Below the pieces are notes generated by a model that had not been told where the DNA came from, searched no databases, and worked only from the letters and a program-made list of their open reading frames with translations. Position numbers and translations under genes: made by a program. A DNA stretch of 64,000 bases from positions 303,887 to 367,886 of the forward strand of contig NZ_ATUJ01000001.1 of NCBI RefSeq assembly GCF_000420145.1, written 5' to 3'. This DNA comes from Paracoccus zeaxanthinifaciens ATCC 21588. Lineage in GTDB: Bacteria > Pseudomonadota > Alphaproteobacteria > Rhodobacterales > Rhodobacteraceae. Positions 1 to 10,845 of this stretch are shown here, piece by piece (the stretch's first letter is position 1; the number at the start of each line of letters is the position of its first letter).

Positions 1-664
1 TCCAGATGAAGGCAGGCGCCCCCGGCCCGCCATTCAGGTACTTGTAGGTGCAGCCGACCGCGAAATCGGCATCCGCGCCGATGAGGTCCAGATCGACCGC
101 CCCCGCCGAATGCGCCAGATCCCAGACCGTCAGCGCCCCCGCCCGATGCGCCCGCGCGGTCAGGTCCGCCATGTCGTGGCGTCGCCCGGTGCGGTAATCC
201 ACCTCGGTCAGCATCAGGACCGCGATGTCGTCGCCGATGGCGGCGGCCACATCCTCGGGGGCGACGACGCGCAGGGTCGCGCCCATCGCCCGCGCCACCC
301 CTTCCGCGACATAGAGATCCGAGGGGAAGTTCCCGCTGTCGGACAGGATCACCCGCCGGTCGGGGCGCATCGCCAGCGCCGCGCTCAGCGCCTGGAAGAC
401 CTTGATCGACAGCGTGTCGCCCATGACGACCTGCCCCGCGCCCGCGCCGATCAGCCTTGCGATGCGGTCGCCCACGTCGCGCGGCTGGCGATACCAGCCC
501 GCGCGGTTCCAGCCCGTGATCAGCATCTGCGACCATTCGTCGGACATCATCGCGGCCACCCGGTCGGCGGCGACGCGCGGCATCGGCCCCAGCGAGTTCC
601 CGTCCAGATAGGTCACCCCTTCGGGCAGGTGGAACGCGCGGCGCGTCGCATCGAAATCGGTCAT
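1..664 (-). CDS. kynU: Kynureninase, C-terminus cut off by the window edge
   Basis: PLP enzyme that cleaves L-kynurenine (or 3-hydroxykynurenine) to anthranilate (or its hydroxy form) and alanine in tryptophan breakdown. Reading from the ATG at 664, the N-terminus has the kynureninase signature YLDGNSLG at about residues 19-26. Near the truncated end lies CTYKYLNGGPGAPAF, where Lys208 is the expected Schiff-base lysine. About 221 residues are present; the family is near 400, so nearly half lies outside the window. A purine-rich ribosome site (GGGGGGAAAG) precedes the ATG. It is divergent, 65 bp away, from a hydrolase of the type that makes kynurenine. Assignment is confident; the truncation is an artefact of the window. 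Confidence 0.93.
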   Translation of the reverse strand, partial: MTDFDATRRAFHLPEGVTYLDGNSLGPMPRVAADRVAAMMSDEWSQMLITGWNRAGWYRQPRDVGDRIARLIGAGAGQVVMGDTLSIKVFQALSAALAMRPDRRVILSDSGNFPSDLYVAEGVARAMGATLRVVAPEDVAAAIGDDIAVLMLTEVDYRTGRRHDMADLTARAHRAGALTVWDLAHSAGAVDLDLIGADADFAVGCTYKYLNGGPGAPAFIW

Positions 665-729
665 GGTCTTTCCCCCCTCTTGCGGCGGACGCTAGCAGCG
701 GGAATGTTTGCGCGACAGGGGGGAACGCG

Positions 730-1515
730 ATGCTGTACCGGGTGACGGATTGGGACGACGCCTATGCCAATGGCGCGCATATCGCGGGGGCGGCGGATTA
801 CCCGGCCCGTTGGACGGCGGCAGCGCAGGCGTTTCGCGACCTGCACCCGCCCGTCGAAGGCGCGGGCGACCTGTTCCTGCCCTTAGATCCCAAGGGGCTG
901 ATGGTGTTCATCCATGGCGGCTATTGGATGCGGTTCGGGCCGCGCGACTGGTCGCATCTGGCCGCCGGGGCGCTGGCGCGCGGTTGGGCCTGTCTGATGC
1001 CACGATACGACTTGGCCCCCAAGGCGCGGATCGCGCAGATGACGCGGCAGGTGGCGCAGGCCATCGCGGGTGCGGGCGTGGACGGCCCCATCGCCATCAC
1101 CGGGCATTCGGCGGGCGGGCATCTTGCGGCGCGGATGGTGTGCGAGGGCGTGCTGCCCCGCGACGTGGCCGCGCGGGTGACGGCCTGCGTGCCGATCTCT
1201 CCTCTGTCGGATCTGCGCCCGCTGATGCGAACCGCCATGAACGAGACGCTGAACATCGACCCGCCCGAGGCTCTGTCCGAAAGCCCCGCGCTGCTGACGC
1301 CCCTGCCCCTGCCCGTCACCACATGGGTCGGCGGGGCCGAGCGGCCCGAGCTCATCCGCCAGGCGCGGCTGCTGGCGGATGCATGGGCGGGGCTTGGTGC
1401 GGCGACCGAATGCGTCATCGACCCCGGTCGCCACCATTTCGACGTGATCGAGGGGCTGACCCGACCGGACAGCCCCCTGATGAACCGCCTGCTGGATCAG
1501 AGCGGCTCGCGATAG
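730..1515 (+). CDS. Alpha/beta hydrolase, arylformamidase-like (kynurenine formamidase type)
   Basis: 261-residue cytoplasmic alpha/beta hydrolase with no signal peptide. It has the HGGYW oxyanion motif at residues 62-66, typical of arylformamidases and related esterases, the nucleophile elbow GHSAGG with Ser127, and a candidate catalytic histidine in a His-His pair near 235. The ATG is preceded by GGGGGGAA. It faces away from kynureninase, so the likely role is hydrolysis of N-formylkynurenine to kynurenine, one step upstream. This would stand in for the unrelated metal-dependent KynB of many bacteria. The fold is clear from motifs; the substrate is inferred from the neighbour. Its last 19 bp overlap the convergent aldo/keto reductase gene. 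Confidence 0.8.
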   Translation: MLYRVTDWDDAYANGAHIAGAADYPARWTAAAQAFRDLHPPVEGAGDLFLPLDPKGLMVFIHGGYWMRFGPRDWSHLAAGALARGWACLMPRYDLAPKARIAQMTRQVAQAIAGAGVDGPIAITGHSAGGHLAARMVCEGVLPRDVAARVTACVPISPLSDLRPLMRTAMNETLNIDPPEALSESPALLTPLPLPVTTWVGGAERPELIRQARLLADAWAGLGAATECVIDPGRHHFDVIEGLTRPDSPLMNRLLDQSGSR

Positions 1516-2333
1516 TCGAACTCGTCCGGGTGCGGGCCGGTGCGGTGGTCGTTCTCCAGCTTGTCGATGGCCGCCATCTCGTCGGCGGTCAGCTCGAAGT
1601 CCAGCACGTCGAAATTCTCGGCCAGGCGCTTCTCGTGTTCGGATTTCGGGATCACCGACAGGCCATGCTGGATGTGCCAGCGCAGGATCACCTGCGCGAC
1701 GCTGCGACCGGTGCGTTCGGCGGCGGCCTTGACGGGGGCGGCCTCGAAGCTGTCGCCACGGCCAAGCGGGGTCCAGCTTTGCGTGACGATGCCGAAGCGC
1801 TTGTTCACGGCGCGCATCTCGGGCTGGTTCAACGAGGGGTGGATCTCGATCTGGTTCAGCGCCGGGGTCACGCCCGTCTCGTCGATGATGCGCTTCAGAT
1901 GCGGCTCGTGGAAATTCGCCACCCCGATCGAGCGGATGCGGCCCTCGTCACGCAGGCGGATCAGCACCTTCCAGGTCTCGACATACTTGTCCAGCTTGGG
2001 CAGCGGCCAGTGGATCAGGTACAGGTCCAGGTAATCCAGCCCCGTACGCTCCATCGTCTGGTCGAAGGCCCGCAGCGCGGCGTCATGGCCATGCGCGTCG
2101 TTCCACAGCTTCGAGGTGACGAAGATCTCGTCGCGCGGGACGCCGGAATTGCGGATCCCCTCGCCCATGCCGCGTTCGTTGTTATAGGCGGCCGCGCCGT
2201 CGATCAGGCGGTATCCGGTCCGCAGCGCGGCATCGACCACGCCCGCCGTGTCGTCATTCGCGATCTGGAACACGCCGGCCCCCAGCTGGGGCATGCGGTT
2301 GCCGTCGTTGAAGGTCATCATCGGTTGGGTCAT
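1497..2333 (-). CDS. Aldo/keto reductase (2,5-diketo-D-gluconate reductase type)
   Basis: 278-residue NADPH-dependent oxidoreductase with a (beta/alpha)8 barrel. The catalytic tetrad is visible: Asp45 in GYRLIDGAAAY, Tyr50, Lys75 in VTSKLW and His108 in YLIHWP. A C-terminal cofactor segment with IPKS follows. Sequence style matches the DkgA/DkgB subfamily that reduces diketogluconate, methylglyoxal and small aldehydes; the physiological substrate cannot be read from sequence. The ATG at 2333 is preceded by AAAGGA. It is a single gene, convergent with the hydrolase and divergent from the small gene at 2473. Confidence 0.9.
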   Translation of the reverse strand: MTQPMMTFNDGNRMPQLGAGVFQIANDDTAGVVDAALRTGYRLIDGAAAYNNERGMGEGIRNSGVPRDEIFVTSKLWNDAHGHDAALRAFDQTMERTGLDYLDLYLIHWPLPKLDKYVETWKVLIRLRDEGRIRSIGVANFHEPHLKRIIDETGVTPALNQIEIHPSLNQPEMRAVNKRFGIVTQSWTPLGRGDSFEAAPVKAAAERTGRSVAQVILRWHIQHGLSVIPKSEHEKRLAENFDVLDFELTADEMAAIDKLENDHRTGPHPDEFDYREPL

Positions 2334-2472
2334 CGCAAGGGTCCTTTCGCTGTGCCCGGCAACAACGCCCCGGTGGCGAAACCGTTTCAGCAGGGATCGC
2401 CGGGCGGGGTTGCGCTTCGGCGCGCATCATGTTTCCCCACGCGCTGAACGCAAGTCAGGAAAGGTGCGTCCC

Positions 2473-2802
2473 ATGCAGGTCTATACGCTTCTGGTCGAGG
2501 TCGGCCGCAAACAGGATGACGGCCTGCCCGAGGGCTGCGAGGGCGCGGCGCTGCTGTGCTATACCCCCGCCCGCGACGAGGCCGAGGCCGTCCGCGAGAC
2601 CGTCGCCATCCTGAAGGAGGCGGGCCTTGCGCCCCTCGACGTGTCGGGCCACGGCACCGCCGAGGACCGCGAGGAAGAGGGCCACGAGATCGGCCCCGAG
2701 GAACGCGAGCTGATGCAGCGCGCGCTGGACGACGATTCCGTCGTGATCGCGCAGATGCAGCCTTATTTCCCCGGCGCGAAGGGCGATCCCCGCGACGTCT
2801 GA
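2473..2802 (+). CDS. Small acidic conserved-type protein of unknown function
   Basis: 109 residues, no signal peptide or membrane segment, strongly acidic (many Asp/Glu in the second half). I do not recognise a family. The ATG at 2473 is chosen over an upstream in-frame start at 2248 because AGGAAAGG sits just ahead of it and the longer version would run into the divergent reductase gene. Codon use is like the neighbours, which supports a real gene. It lies 57 bp upstream of the lytic transglycosylase, same strand, and could share its transcript. Confidence 0.7.
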   Translation: MQVYTLLVEVGRKQDDGLPEGCEGAALLCYTPARDEAEAVRETVAILKEAGLAPLDVSGHGTAEDREEEGHEIGPEERELMQRALDDDSVVIAQMQPYFPGAKGDPRDV

Positions 2803-2889
2803 TCACGCGCTGCGCCCTATCCAACGGCTCACGGATTCGCTAGACTTCTTCAAAAACCAATGAAGCAGTCAACGAACAGGCGACACCCG

Positions 2890-4832
<1,943 letters not shown>

Positions 4833-4946
4833 CCTTTGGGTGCTGCGACCTATCCCGATTGCTTGCCGGATATCCTTTCGATCGGATGCGAATGCAACCC
4901 GAACGTGATTTAACTGCCCCATGTTAAGGGGTTCGGAGGTTAGACA

Positions 4947-5183
4947 GTGAACAAGATCGCAATTTTCTCGGTCGTGGCAGCGGGCGCATTGGCCGCCTGT
5001 TCGCCCAAGCAATTCGAAACCGCTCCTGTAACGATTGATACCCCGCAGGGACCCGTGACCTGCCAGCTTTATACCAAGGGACTGACGGACTGGGATCGCT
5101 CGATCTCTCGTCCCGATGCCCTGAGCGTCGAAGCCGCCGATACCCTCTGCAAGAACGAAGGCATCCGCCAGAAAAACTCGTGA
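4947..5183 (+). CDS. Small lipoprotein of unknown function
   Basis: 78 residues starting at GTG, preceded by GGAGG seven bases upstream. A signal peptide ends in a lipobox (LAAC, Cys near residue 18), so it is probably an outer-membrane lipoprotein. The mature part is about 60 residues with two further cysteines (in PVTCQLY and DTLCKNE) that could form a disulphide. No known domain recognised. It stands alone between bluB and a strong terminator. Confidence 0.75.
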   Translation: MNKIAIFSVVAAGALAACSPKQFETAPVTIDTPQGPVTCQLYTKGLTDWDRSISRPDALSVEAADTLCKNEGIRQKNS

Positions 5184-5192
5184 TCGCAAACT

Positions 5193-5224
5193 CGGGCCCC
5201 GCAGATCGCGGGGCCCGTCTTTCG
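5193..5224 (+). terminator. Rho-independent terminator after the small lipoprotein gene
   Basis: A perfect 10-bp stem, CGGGCCCCGC (5193-5202) and GCGGGGCCCG (5208-5217), with loop AGATC, is followed by TCTTTC. It starts 9 bp after the lipoprotein stop and lies just beyond the convergent rppH stop, so it could serve both directions. Confidence 0.8.
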
Positions 5225-5225
5225 T

Positions 5226-5723
5226 TCAGGCCAGCCGGTCGCGGAACGCGTCCAGCACCTCGGCATAGACCTGCCGCTTGAAGGGCACGATGCTGTCCAG
5301 AAGGTCCGCCCTGCTCATCCATTGCCAGCTGTCGAATTCCGGGTGATCCGTGTCGATGCGGATATCGGCGTCGGTCCCGCGGAAACGCAGCAGCAGCCAG
5401 ATCTGGCGCTGGCCGCCGAAGCGGCCCTTCCAGGCGCGGCCCAGCAGGTCCTCGGGCAGGTCGTAGAACACCCAGTCCGGCGTCTGGTCCAGAACCTCGA
5501 CCAGGTCGGTCGACACGCCCGTCTCCTCGACCAGCTCGCGCAGCGCGGCCTCTTGCGGGGTTTCGCCCGGATCGATCCCGCCCTGCGGCATCTGCCACGC
5601 GCCGGGGCGGTCCAGCCGCTGCCCGGCAAAGATCATGCCGCGATCGTCGATCAGCACCACCCCGGCGCAGGGGCGATAGGGCAGCCCGCCGGGGCCAAGC
5701 CGTTCCTCGGTCATGTCAGCCAT
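5226..5723 (-). CDS. rppH: RNA pyrophosphohydrolase (Nudix)
   Basis: Removes pyrophosphate from 5'-triphosphorylated mRNA, starting its decay. About 165 residues. The Nudix box [20 protein letters not shown] begins at residue 48, preceded by the [11 protein letters not shown] and GAWQMPQ segments typical of RppH. In-frame ATGs at 5723 and 5714 are both plausible starts; 5723 overlaps the ctpA stop by 8 bp, while a longer reading from 5765 runs deeper into ctpA. Downstream of ctpA in the same operon. Confidence 0.88.
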   Translation of the reverse strand: MADMTEERLGPGGLPYRPCAGVVLIDDRGMIFAGQRLDRPGAWQMPQGGIDPGETPQEAALRELVEETGVSTDLVEVLDQTPDWVFYDLPEDLLGRAWKGRFGGQRQIWLLLRFRGTDADIRIDTDHPEFDSWQWMSRADLLDSIVPFKRQVYAEVLDAFRDRLA

Positions 5724-7113
5724 CGGCATCCGCGCTGCCCTCGCCCGTGGCGGCGGGGGTCGCATCGTCCGGAACCTGTCCGGCGCTGAAGCTGACGGCG
5801 GCCAGACCCTTCAGGATGTCGACCGCATAGGCCAGCTGGTAATCCTCGTCGCGCAGGGCTGCGGTGGCCTCGACCTCGGCGGCCTCCTCCTCCATCTGCT
5901 GACGTTCCTCGTCGCTGATGTCGTTGCCAAGCGCGCCGCGCAGATCGGCCTCGGACCGGCCGAAGCTGCTCTCGGTCAGGCTCTCGTCCTCTTCCTCGGG
6001 GCGGGGGCTGGGCTGGGCGACCAGGATGTCGGGCTGGATGCCCAATGCCTGGATCGAGCGGCCCGAGGGCGTGTAGTAGCGCGCGGTCGTCAGGCGGATC
6101 GCGCTTTCGGCGGTCACCGGCATGACGGTCTGGACGCTGCCCTTGCCGAAGGACTTCTCGCCCACGACGATGGCGCGGCGGTGGTCCTGCAATGCGCCGG
6201 TCACGATTTCCGACGCGCTGGCAGAGCCGCCGTTGATCAGCACGACCATCGGCTTGCCCTCGGCCAGATCGCCATCCTCGGCGTTCCAGCGCTCGCTCTC
6301 TTCGGGCAGGCGGCCGCGGGTGCTGACGATCTCTCCGGCATCGAGGAAGGCATCCGACACGCTGATCGCCTGGTTCAGCAATCCGCCCGGGTTGTTGCGC
6401 AGGTCGAGCACGAAGCCCGTGACCTTGTCGATCCCGCCCGCTTCCTCGACCGCCTTGGTCAGCTCGGCCTCCAGCGTGTCATAGGTCTCGTCGTTGAAGG
6501 TGGACACGCGCAGCACGACGGCGTGACCCTCGACCCGCGACCGCACGACGGTCAGCTTGATCGTGTCGCGCGTCATGGTCAGGTCGAACGGCTCGGTCCG
6601 GCCCTCGCGCAGGATGGTCACCGTGATCTCGGACCCGACAGGGCCGCGCATCATGTCGACGGCCTCGTCCAGGGTCAGGCCCAGCAGCGATTCGCCGTCC
6701 ACATGGGTGATCAGGTCGCCCGACTGCACGCCCGCCTCGGCGGCGGGGGTGTCGTCGATGGGCGACACGACCTTGACCATGCCGTCTTCCTGGCTGACCT
6801 CGATGCCCAGGCCGCCGAAGCTGCCGCGCGTCTGGGTCTGCATGTCGCTGTAATCGTCGGCCGCAAGGAAGCCCGAATGCGGGTCCAGCGAGGTGAGCAT
6901 GCCGTTGATCGCAGCCTCGATCAGGGCCTTGTCGTCGGGGACCTCGACGTAATCCGCGCGGATCCTCTCGAAGACGTTGCCGAACAGTTCCAGCTGCTCG
7001 TAGATCGAGCTGCCGCTGTCGGTTTCCTGCGCCAGAAGGGGTGCGGCGATCTGGGTGGTCGCAAGGAACCCTGCCAGCACGCCCCCAACCCCTGCGATCA
7101 GATAATGTCTCAT
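5716..7113 (-). CDS. ctpA: C-terminal processing peptidase, S41 family
   Basis: Periplasmic serine protease of the CtpA/Prc family, 465 residues with an N-terminal signal/anchor segment (about residues 4-25). A PDZ domain lies at about 92-175. The peptidase core contains [10 protein letters not shown] (catalytic serine within 297-301) and SFGKGSVQT with general-base Lys324. The acidic C-terminal tail is low complexity. It lies 16 bp downstream of the EnvC-like gene, a pairing common in alphaproteobacteria that links proteolysis to cell-wall hydrolase control. Confidence 0.93.
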   Translation of the reverse strand: MRHYLIAGVGGVLAGFLATTQIAAPLLAQETDSGSSIYEQLELFGNVFERIRADYVEVPDDKALIEAAINGMLTSLDPHSGFLAADDYSDMQTQTRGSFGGLGIEVSQEDGMVKVVSPIDDTPAAEAGVQSGDLITHVDGESLLGLTLDEAVDMMRGPVGSEITVTILREGRTEPFDLTMTRDTIKLTVVRSRVEGHAVVLRVSTFNDETYDTLEAELTKAVEEAGGIDKVTGFVLDLRNNPGGLLNQAISVSDAFLDAGEIVSTRGRLPEESERWNAEDGDLAEGKPMVVLINGGSASASEIVTGALQDHRRAIVVGEKSFGKGSVQTVMPVTAESAIRLTTARYYTPSGRSIQALGIQPDILVAQPSPRPEEEDESLTESSFGRSEADLRGALGNDISDEERQQMEEEAAEVEATAALRDEDYQLAYAVDILKGLAAVSFSAGQVPDDATPAATGEGSADADG

Positions 7114-7129
7114 GCGGCCTTTCCTTGCC

Positions 7130-8299
7130 TCAGTCCTGTTGCGGCTCGACGATGGGATTCAGCACGAACCACTCCGCCGGGTCCAGCGTTTCGTTTCCGC
7201 GGCGCAGTTCCAGGTACAGCGTCTCGCTGCGGCCTGCGGCGCCGCCCTCCTTGGCATCGGCCACGAATTGCGACCCGAATTCCTGTGCGGGCGCTTCCGA
7301 TCCGCCCATCAGCCCGACCGGGTCCCCGGCCTTGAGCACGTCGCCCACCTCTCCGAAGACCTGCGACAGGCCCGCGAATATCAGAAGATAGCCACGCGCG
7401 GGCTCGACGATCATCACATTGCCGTAATCGAGGAAGGGCCCACGATAGCGGATCGTGGCGGGCCAGGGCGTCTGGACCAGCGCGGCGGGCGCGGTGGCGA
7501 TGACCCAGCCCGGACGGCTGACGCCCGCGGCGTCGGGTTCGTCATAGGTGCGCAGGATGGTCCCGATGGCCGGCAGGCGCAGGCTGCCCTGCGCGCCCTC
7601 GAAATCCTCCATCGGCGCGCCGATATCGGTCTCCATCCGCGCGATGCCCGACGCGAACTCGTCCAGCGTGGCCGCAGCCTCCTGCAGGGCGCTCAGTTCG
7701 GCCGGGTCCTCGCCATATCGTGCGGGCATCGAACTGCGATCCCCCGAGGCGCTGACCAGCAGGCGGCGTGCCTCCTGGACCGAGGCGAGGCCCGTCTCGA
7801 GCATCCCCGCCGCATTGGCCTGCAATTCGCGCACGGTTGCGATCTCGTCCAGGTCGGTCTGCAGGTCCTCGGCCTGGGCGCGCAGGCCCGGCGTCACGTC
7901 CGACAGGATCATGGCGGACCGCGCATTGGCCAGCGCGCCCGCCGGATGCAGCAGCATCGCGCTTTCGGGGCTGTCCTGCATCGAGGTCATGGCCCCCAGG
8001 ACGCGGCTCAGCTGGCCGCGCTGCGCCTCGAAGCGGTCGCGCAGCTCGGCCTCGCGCAGGCTGGCCTGCCGCAGCCCCCCGCGCAGTGCGGACAGTCCCA
8101 GTTCATAGGCGCGGATCACGTCGGTCATGGCGACGACCTGGTCGTCGGCCTCGACCGCCTTGGGCAGCTCGGCCACGGCGGCCCGCAGCAGGGCCGCGGC
8201 CTCTTCGGCATCGTCGACCGCCTGGGATGCGGTCTGCGCCATCGCCCCCGGCCCGAGGCCAAGTGCTACGGCCAGCGTCAGTGAAAGAAGGGGCTTCAT
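7130..8299 (-). CDS. EnvC-like murein hydrolase activator, coiled coil plus degenerate M23 domain
   Basis: 389 residues: signal peptide (cleavage near AMA-QT, residue 21), long coiled-coil region to about residue 240, then a LytM/M23-type domain. The M23 domain lacks the zinc ligands expected in active peptidases: where a histidine motif is expected the sequence reads GNVMIVEPARGYLLIFAGL. This fits the EnvC/NlpD activator class, which switches on amidases at the division site rather than cutting wall itself. ATG at 8299 overlaps the gpmI stop (ATGA). The longer open frame to 8497 lies inside gpmI and was not used. Confidence 0.85.
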   Translation of the reverse strand: MKPLLSLTLAVALGLGPGAMAQTASQAVDDAEEAAALLRAAVAELPKAVEADDQVVAMTDVIRAYELGLSALRGGLRQASLREAELRDRFEAQRGQLSRVLGAMTSMQDSPESAMLLHPAGALANARSAMILSDVTPGLRAQAEDLQTDLDEIATVRELQANAAGMLETGLASVQEARRLLVSASGDRSSMPARYGEDPAELSALQEAAATLDEFASGIARMETDIGAPMEDFEGAQGSLRLPAIGTILRTYDEPDAAGVSRPGWVIATAPAALVQTPWPATIRYRGPFLDYGNVMIVEPARGYLLIFAGLSQVFGEVGDVLKAGDPVGLMGGSEAPAQEFGSQFVADAKEGGAAGRSETLYLELRRGNETLDPAEWFVLNPIVEPQQD

Positions 8300-9810
8300 T
8301 CGGAAATCAGGCTTTCCCCGGTCATCTCGGGCGGCAGGTCCAGCCCCATCAGGTCCAGCACGGTCGGCGCCAGATCGGCCAGCCGCCCGTCGCGGACCGA
8401 GATCCCGGGCGCCGCGCCATAGACGATGACGGGCACCGGGTTCAGCGTATGCGCGGTATGGGGCCCGCCGCTGTCGGGATCGACCATGGTTTCGCAATTG
8501 CCGTGATCGGCGCAGATGACGGCGGCACCGCCCGTGCGGTCCAGCGCCTCCAGCATCATGCCCAGACCCTGATCGACCGCCTCGCAGGCGCGGGCGGCGG
8601 CGGAGAGGCTGCCGGTATGGCCCACCATGTCGGGATTGGCGAAGTTCACGACGATCAGGTCGTAGCCCTGGTCGATGCCCCAGGCCAGCTTCTCGGAGAC
8701 CTCGGCGGCCGACATCTCGGGTTGCAGGTCATAAGTGGCGACCTTCGGGCTGGGGGCCATGTGGCGATCCTCGCCCGGTTCGGGGGTTTCCTTGCCGCCG
8801 TTCAGGAAGAAGGTGACATGGGGGTATTTCTCGGTCTCGGCCAGGCGGAACTGGCGCAGCCCCTTGGACGCGACCCAGGCGCCAAGCGTGTTGACGACCT
8901 GCTTCTTGGGAAAGACCGTCTTCATGAAGCGGTCGTGATCCTGACTGTAATCGACCATGCCCAGCACCTGCGCCCATTCGGGCCGGGCCGAGACGTCGAA
9001 TTCCGCGAAATCGGGATCGGCCAGCGTGCTCAGGATCTCTCGGGCGCGGTCGGCGCGGAAGTTCAGGCAGAAGAACCCGTCCCCGTCCAGCGCGCCGTTG
9101 AAGCCGTCGATGACGAAGGGGGTGATGAACTCGTCGGTCTCGTCGCGGTCATAGGCGGCGGCGACGGCTTCCTGGGCGCTGCCCGCATCCTCGCCCTCGC
9201 CCGTGGTGATCGCGCGGAAGGCGCGTTCGACCCGGTCCCACCGGTTGTCGCGGTCCATGATGAAATAGCGCCCGATCACGGTGCCGATGCGCGCGCCCTG
9301 CGGCAGGTCGGCCTCCAGCGCGGTCACGAAATCCATCGCGGATTGCGGGGCCACGTCGCGCCCGTCGGTCACGGCATGCAGGACCACCGGCACGCCCGCC
9401 TCGGCCACGGCCTTCATCGCGGCGCGAACGTGCTCGACATGCCCGTGCACGCCCCCGTCCGAGACGACGCCCATCAGATGCGCCGTGCCGCCGGTCTCCT
9501 TCAGCTTCGCGATGAAGCCCTGCAGCGCGTCGTTGCGGGCAAAGCTGCCATCCTCGATCGCAAGGTCGATCTGGCCAAGGTCCATCGCCACGACCCGGCC
9601 CGCGCCGATATTGGTGTGGCCGACCTCGGAATTGCCCATCTGCCCCTTGGGCAGGCCGACATCGGGGCCGAAGGTCGTCAGGGTCGCATGGGGGCAGTCC
9701 CGCATCAGCCGGTCGAAATTCGGCGTCGCCGCCTGGTCGGGCGCGCTCTGGTCGGGCCTTGCGGACAGGCCCCAGCCATCGAGGATGCAAAGAACAACGG
9801 GTTTGGTCAT
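8296..9810 (-). CDS. gpmI: 2,3-bisphosphoglycerate-independent phosphoglycerate mutase
   Basis: Interconverts 3- and 2-phosphoglycerate in glycolysis; cytoplasmic, manganese-dependent, alkaline-phosphatase superfamily. 504 residues, the usual length. DGWG metal motif from Asp11, nucleophilic Ser61 in GQMGNSEVGHTNIGAGR, and the C-terminal ADHGNCE and GPHTAHTLNPVP metal-site blocks are all present. ATG at 9810 is preceded by GAGGCAG; an upstream in-frame start at 9861 has no such site. Confidence 0.96.
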   Translation of the reverse strand: MTKPVVLCILDGWGLSARPDQSAPDQAATPNFDRLMRDCPHATLTTFGPDVGLPKGQMGNSEVGHTNIGAGRVVAMDLGQIDLAIEDGSFARNDALQGFIAKLKETGGTAHLMGVVSDGGVHGHVEHVRAAMKAVAEAGVPVVLHAVTDGRDVAPQSAMDFVTALEADLPQGARIGTVIGRYFIMDRDNRWDRVERAFRAITTGEGEDAGSAQEAVAAAYDRDETDEFITPFVIDGFNGALDGDGFFCLNFRADRAREILSTLADPDFAEFDVSARPEWAQVLGMVDYSQDHDRFMKTVFPKKQVVNTLGAWVASKGLRQFRLAETEKYPHVTFFLNGGKETPEPGEDRHMAPSPKVATYDLQPEMSAAEVSEKLAWGIDQGYDLIVVNFANPDMVGHTGSLSAAARACEAVDQGLGMMLEALDRTGGAAVICADHGNCETMVDPDSGGPHTAHTLNPVPVIVYGAAPGISVRDGRLADLAPTVLDLMGLDLPPEMTGESLISE

Positions 9811-9873
9811 GTCTGCCTCGCGATTTTCCACATGCATACGCGGGCGGGACCTGCGCGGCAACCGACCCGGCGA

Positions 9874-10341
9874 TCACACCCTGTGATAGGGGCTTCCCGC
9901 AAGGATCGTCGCCGCACGATAGATCTGTTCGCTCAGCATCACGCGCACCATTATGTGCGGCCAGACCATGCGCCCGAAGCTGATCTGCCAGTCCGCCCGG
10001 GCGCGCAGATCGGGCGTCAGCCCGTCCGCGCCGCCGATGACGAAACAAATGTCGCGCGCGCCGTCGCGCCATCCGGCGATACGTTCCGCGAACTGGGGAG
10101 AGGTGGGCTGGTCGCCGCGTTCGTCCAGCATGACGACAGCGGCGCCCGGCGGGATGGCACGGGCCAGAAGCTCGGCCTCGGCAGCCTGACCAAGGCCCTT
10201 GCGGTCCTCGACCTCGGTCACGCCGACGGGCGGCAGGCCCAGTGCCCGACCGGTCTTGGCGAACCGCTCCAGGTAATCCGCGACCAACGCCGCCTCGGGG
10301 CCCTTCTTCAACCGCCCCACGGCGACGATGTCGATGCGCAT
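9874..10341 (-). CDS. rlmH: 23S rRNA (pseudouridine1915-N3)-methyltransferase
   Basis: SPOUT-fold methyltransferase acting on pseudouridine 1915 in helix 69 of assembled ribosomes. 155 residues, the standard size. The trefoil-knot SAM site is seen as VMLDERG, then CFVIGGADG and the C-terminal MLSEQIYRA with a terminal HR segment (SPYHRV), the RlmH hallmark. Lies 4 bp after rsfS, a widely conserved pair. Confidence 0.95.
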   Translation of the reverse strand: MRIDIVAVGRLKKGPEAALVADYLERFAKTGRALGLPPVGVTEVEDRKGLGQAAEAELLARAIPPGAAVVMLDERGDQPTSPQFAERIAGWRDGARDICFVIGGADGLTPDLRARADWQISFGRMVWPHIMVRVMLSEQIYRAATILAGSPYHRV

Positions 10342-10345
10342 GAAC

Positions 10346-10774
10346 TCAGGCCTGGGGCCGGGCGCCGTCGCGAACGCGGCTCAGCGCGTCTGCGGGCATC
10401 CACATCTTTTCCAGCTGGTAGAACTCGCGCACTTCGGGGCGGAACACGTGGACGATCACGTCGTCCGTGTCGATCAGCACCCAGTCACCGGCATCCTTGC
10501 CCTCGATCCGGGGCGTGGTTCCGGTGGCGTGCTTCACGCGTTCGGCCAGCTTCTCCGCGATCGCGCCCACCTGACGCGAGCTGCGGCCCGAAGCGATCAC
10601 CATGTGATCGGCCATGGCCGAGCGGCCGCGCAGATCGATGCTGACGACCTCTTCGGCCTTGTCGTCATCGAGCGAGGTCAGGACGAGCGAAAGAACCTGG
10701 TCGCTGCTCAGCGCTTCCTTCGCGTTATCGGTAGCCGGCCCTTGGGCCGACGGGACGTCTTGGGACAGGGTCAT
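10346..10774 (-). CDS. rsfS: Ribosome silencing factor RsfS (Iojap family)
   Basis: Binds L14 of the 50S subunit and blocks subunit joining in starvation. 142 residues: a roughly 20-residue variable N-terminus, then the Iojap domain with DLRGRSAMADHMVIASG, the GDWVLIDTDDVIVHVF strand pair and REFYQLEKMW. First gene of the rsfS-rlmH pair. Confidence 0.95.
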   Translation of the reverse strand: MTLSQDVPSAQGPATDNAKEALSSDQVLSLVLTSLDDDKAEEVVSIDLRGRSAMADHMVIASGRSSRQVGAIAEKLAERVKHATGTTPRIEGKDAGDWVLIDTDDVIVHVFRPEVREFYQLEKMWMPADALSRVRDGARPQA

Positions 10775-10845
10775 ATCCTCCGGTCAGCGCGCCGATCGCC
10801 CCCGGCGCAAGGGATGGTTCCAATGTAGCATCTTTTCGCCCCATC

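Noticed and set aside
4833..4946. Cobalamin riboswitch or CtrA site near bluB and the lipoprotein
   Set aside because: TTAA repeats at about 4912 and 4924 have a 10-bp spacer, not 7, and no B12-box sequence was seen.
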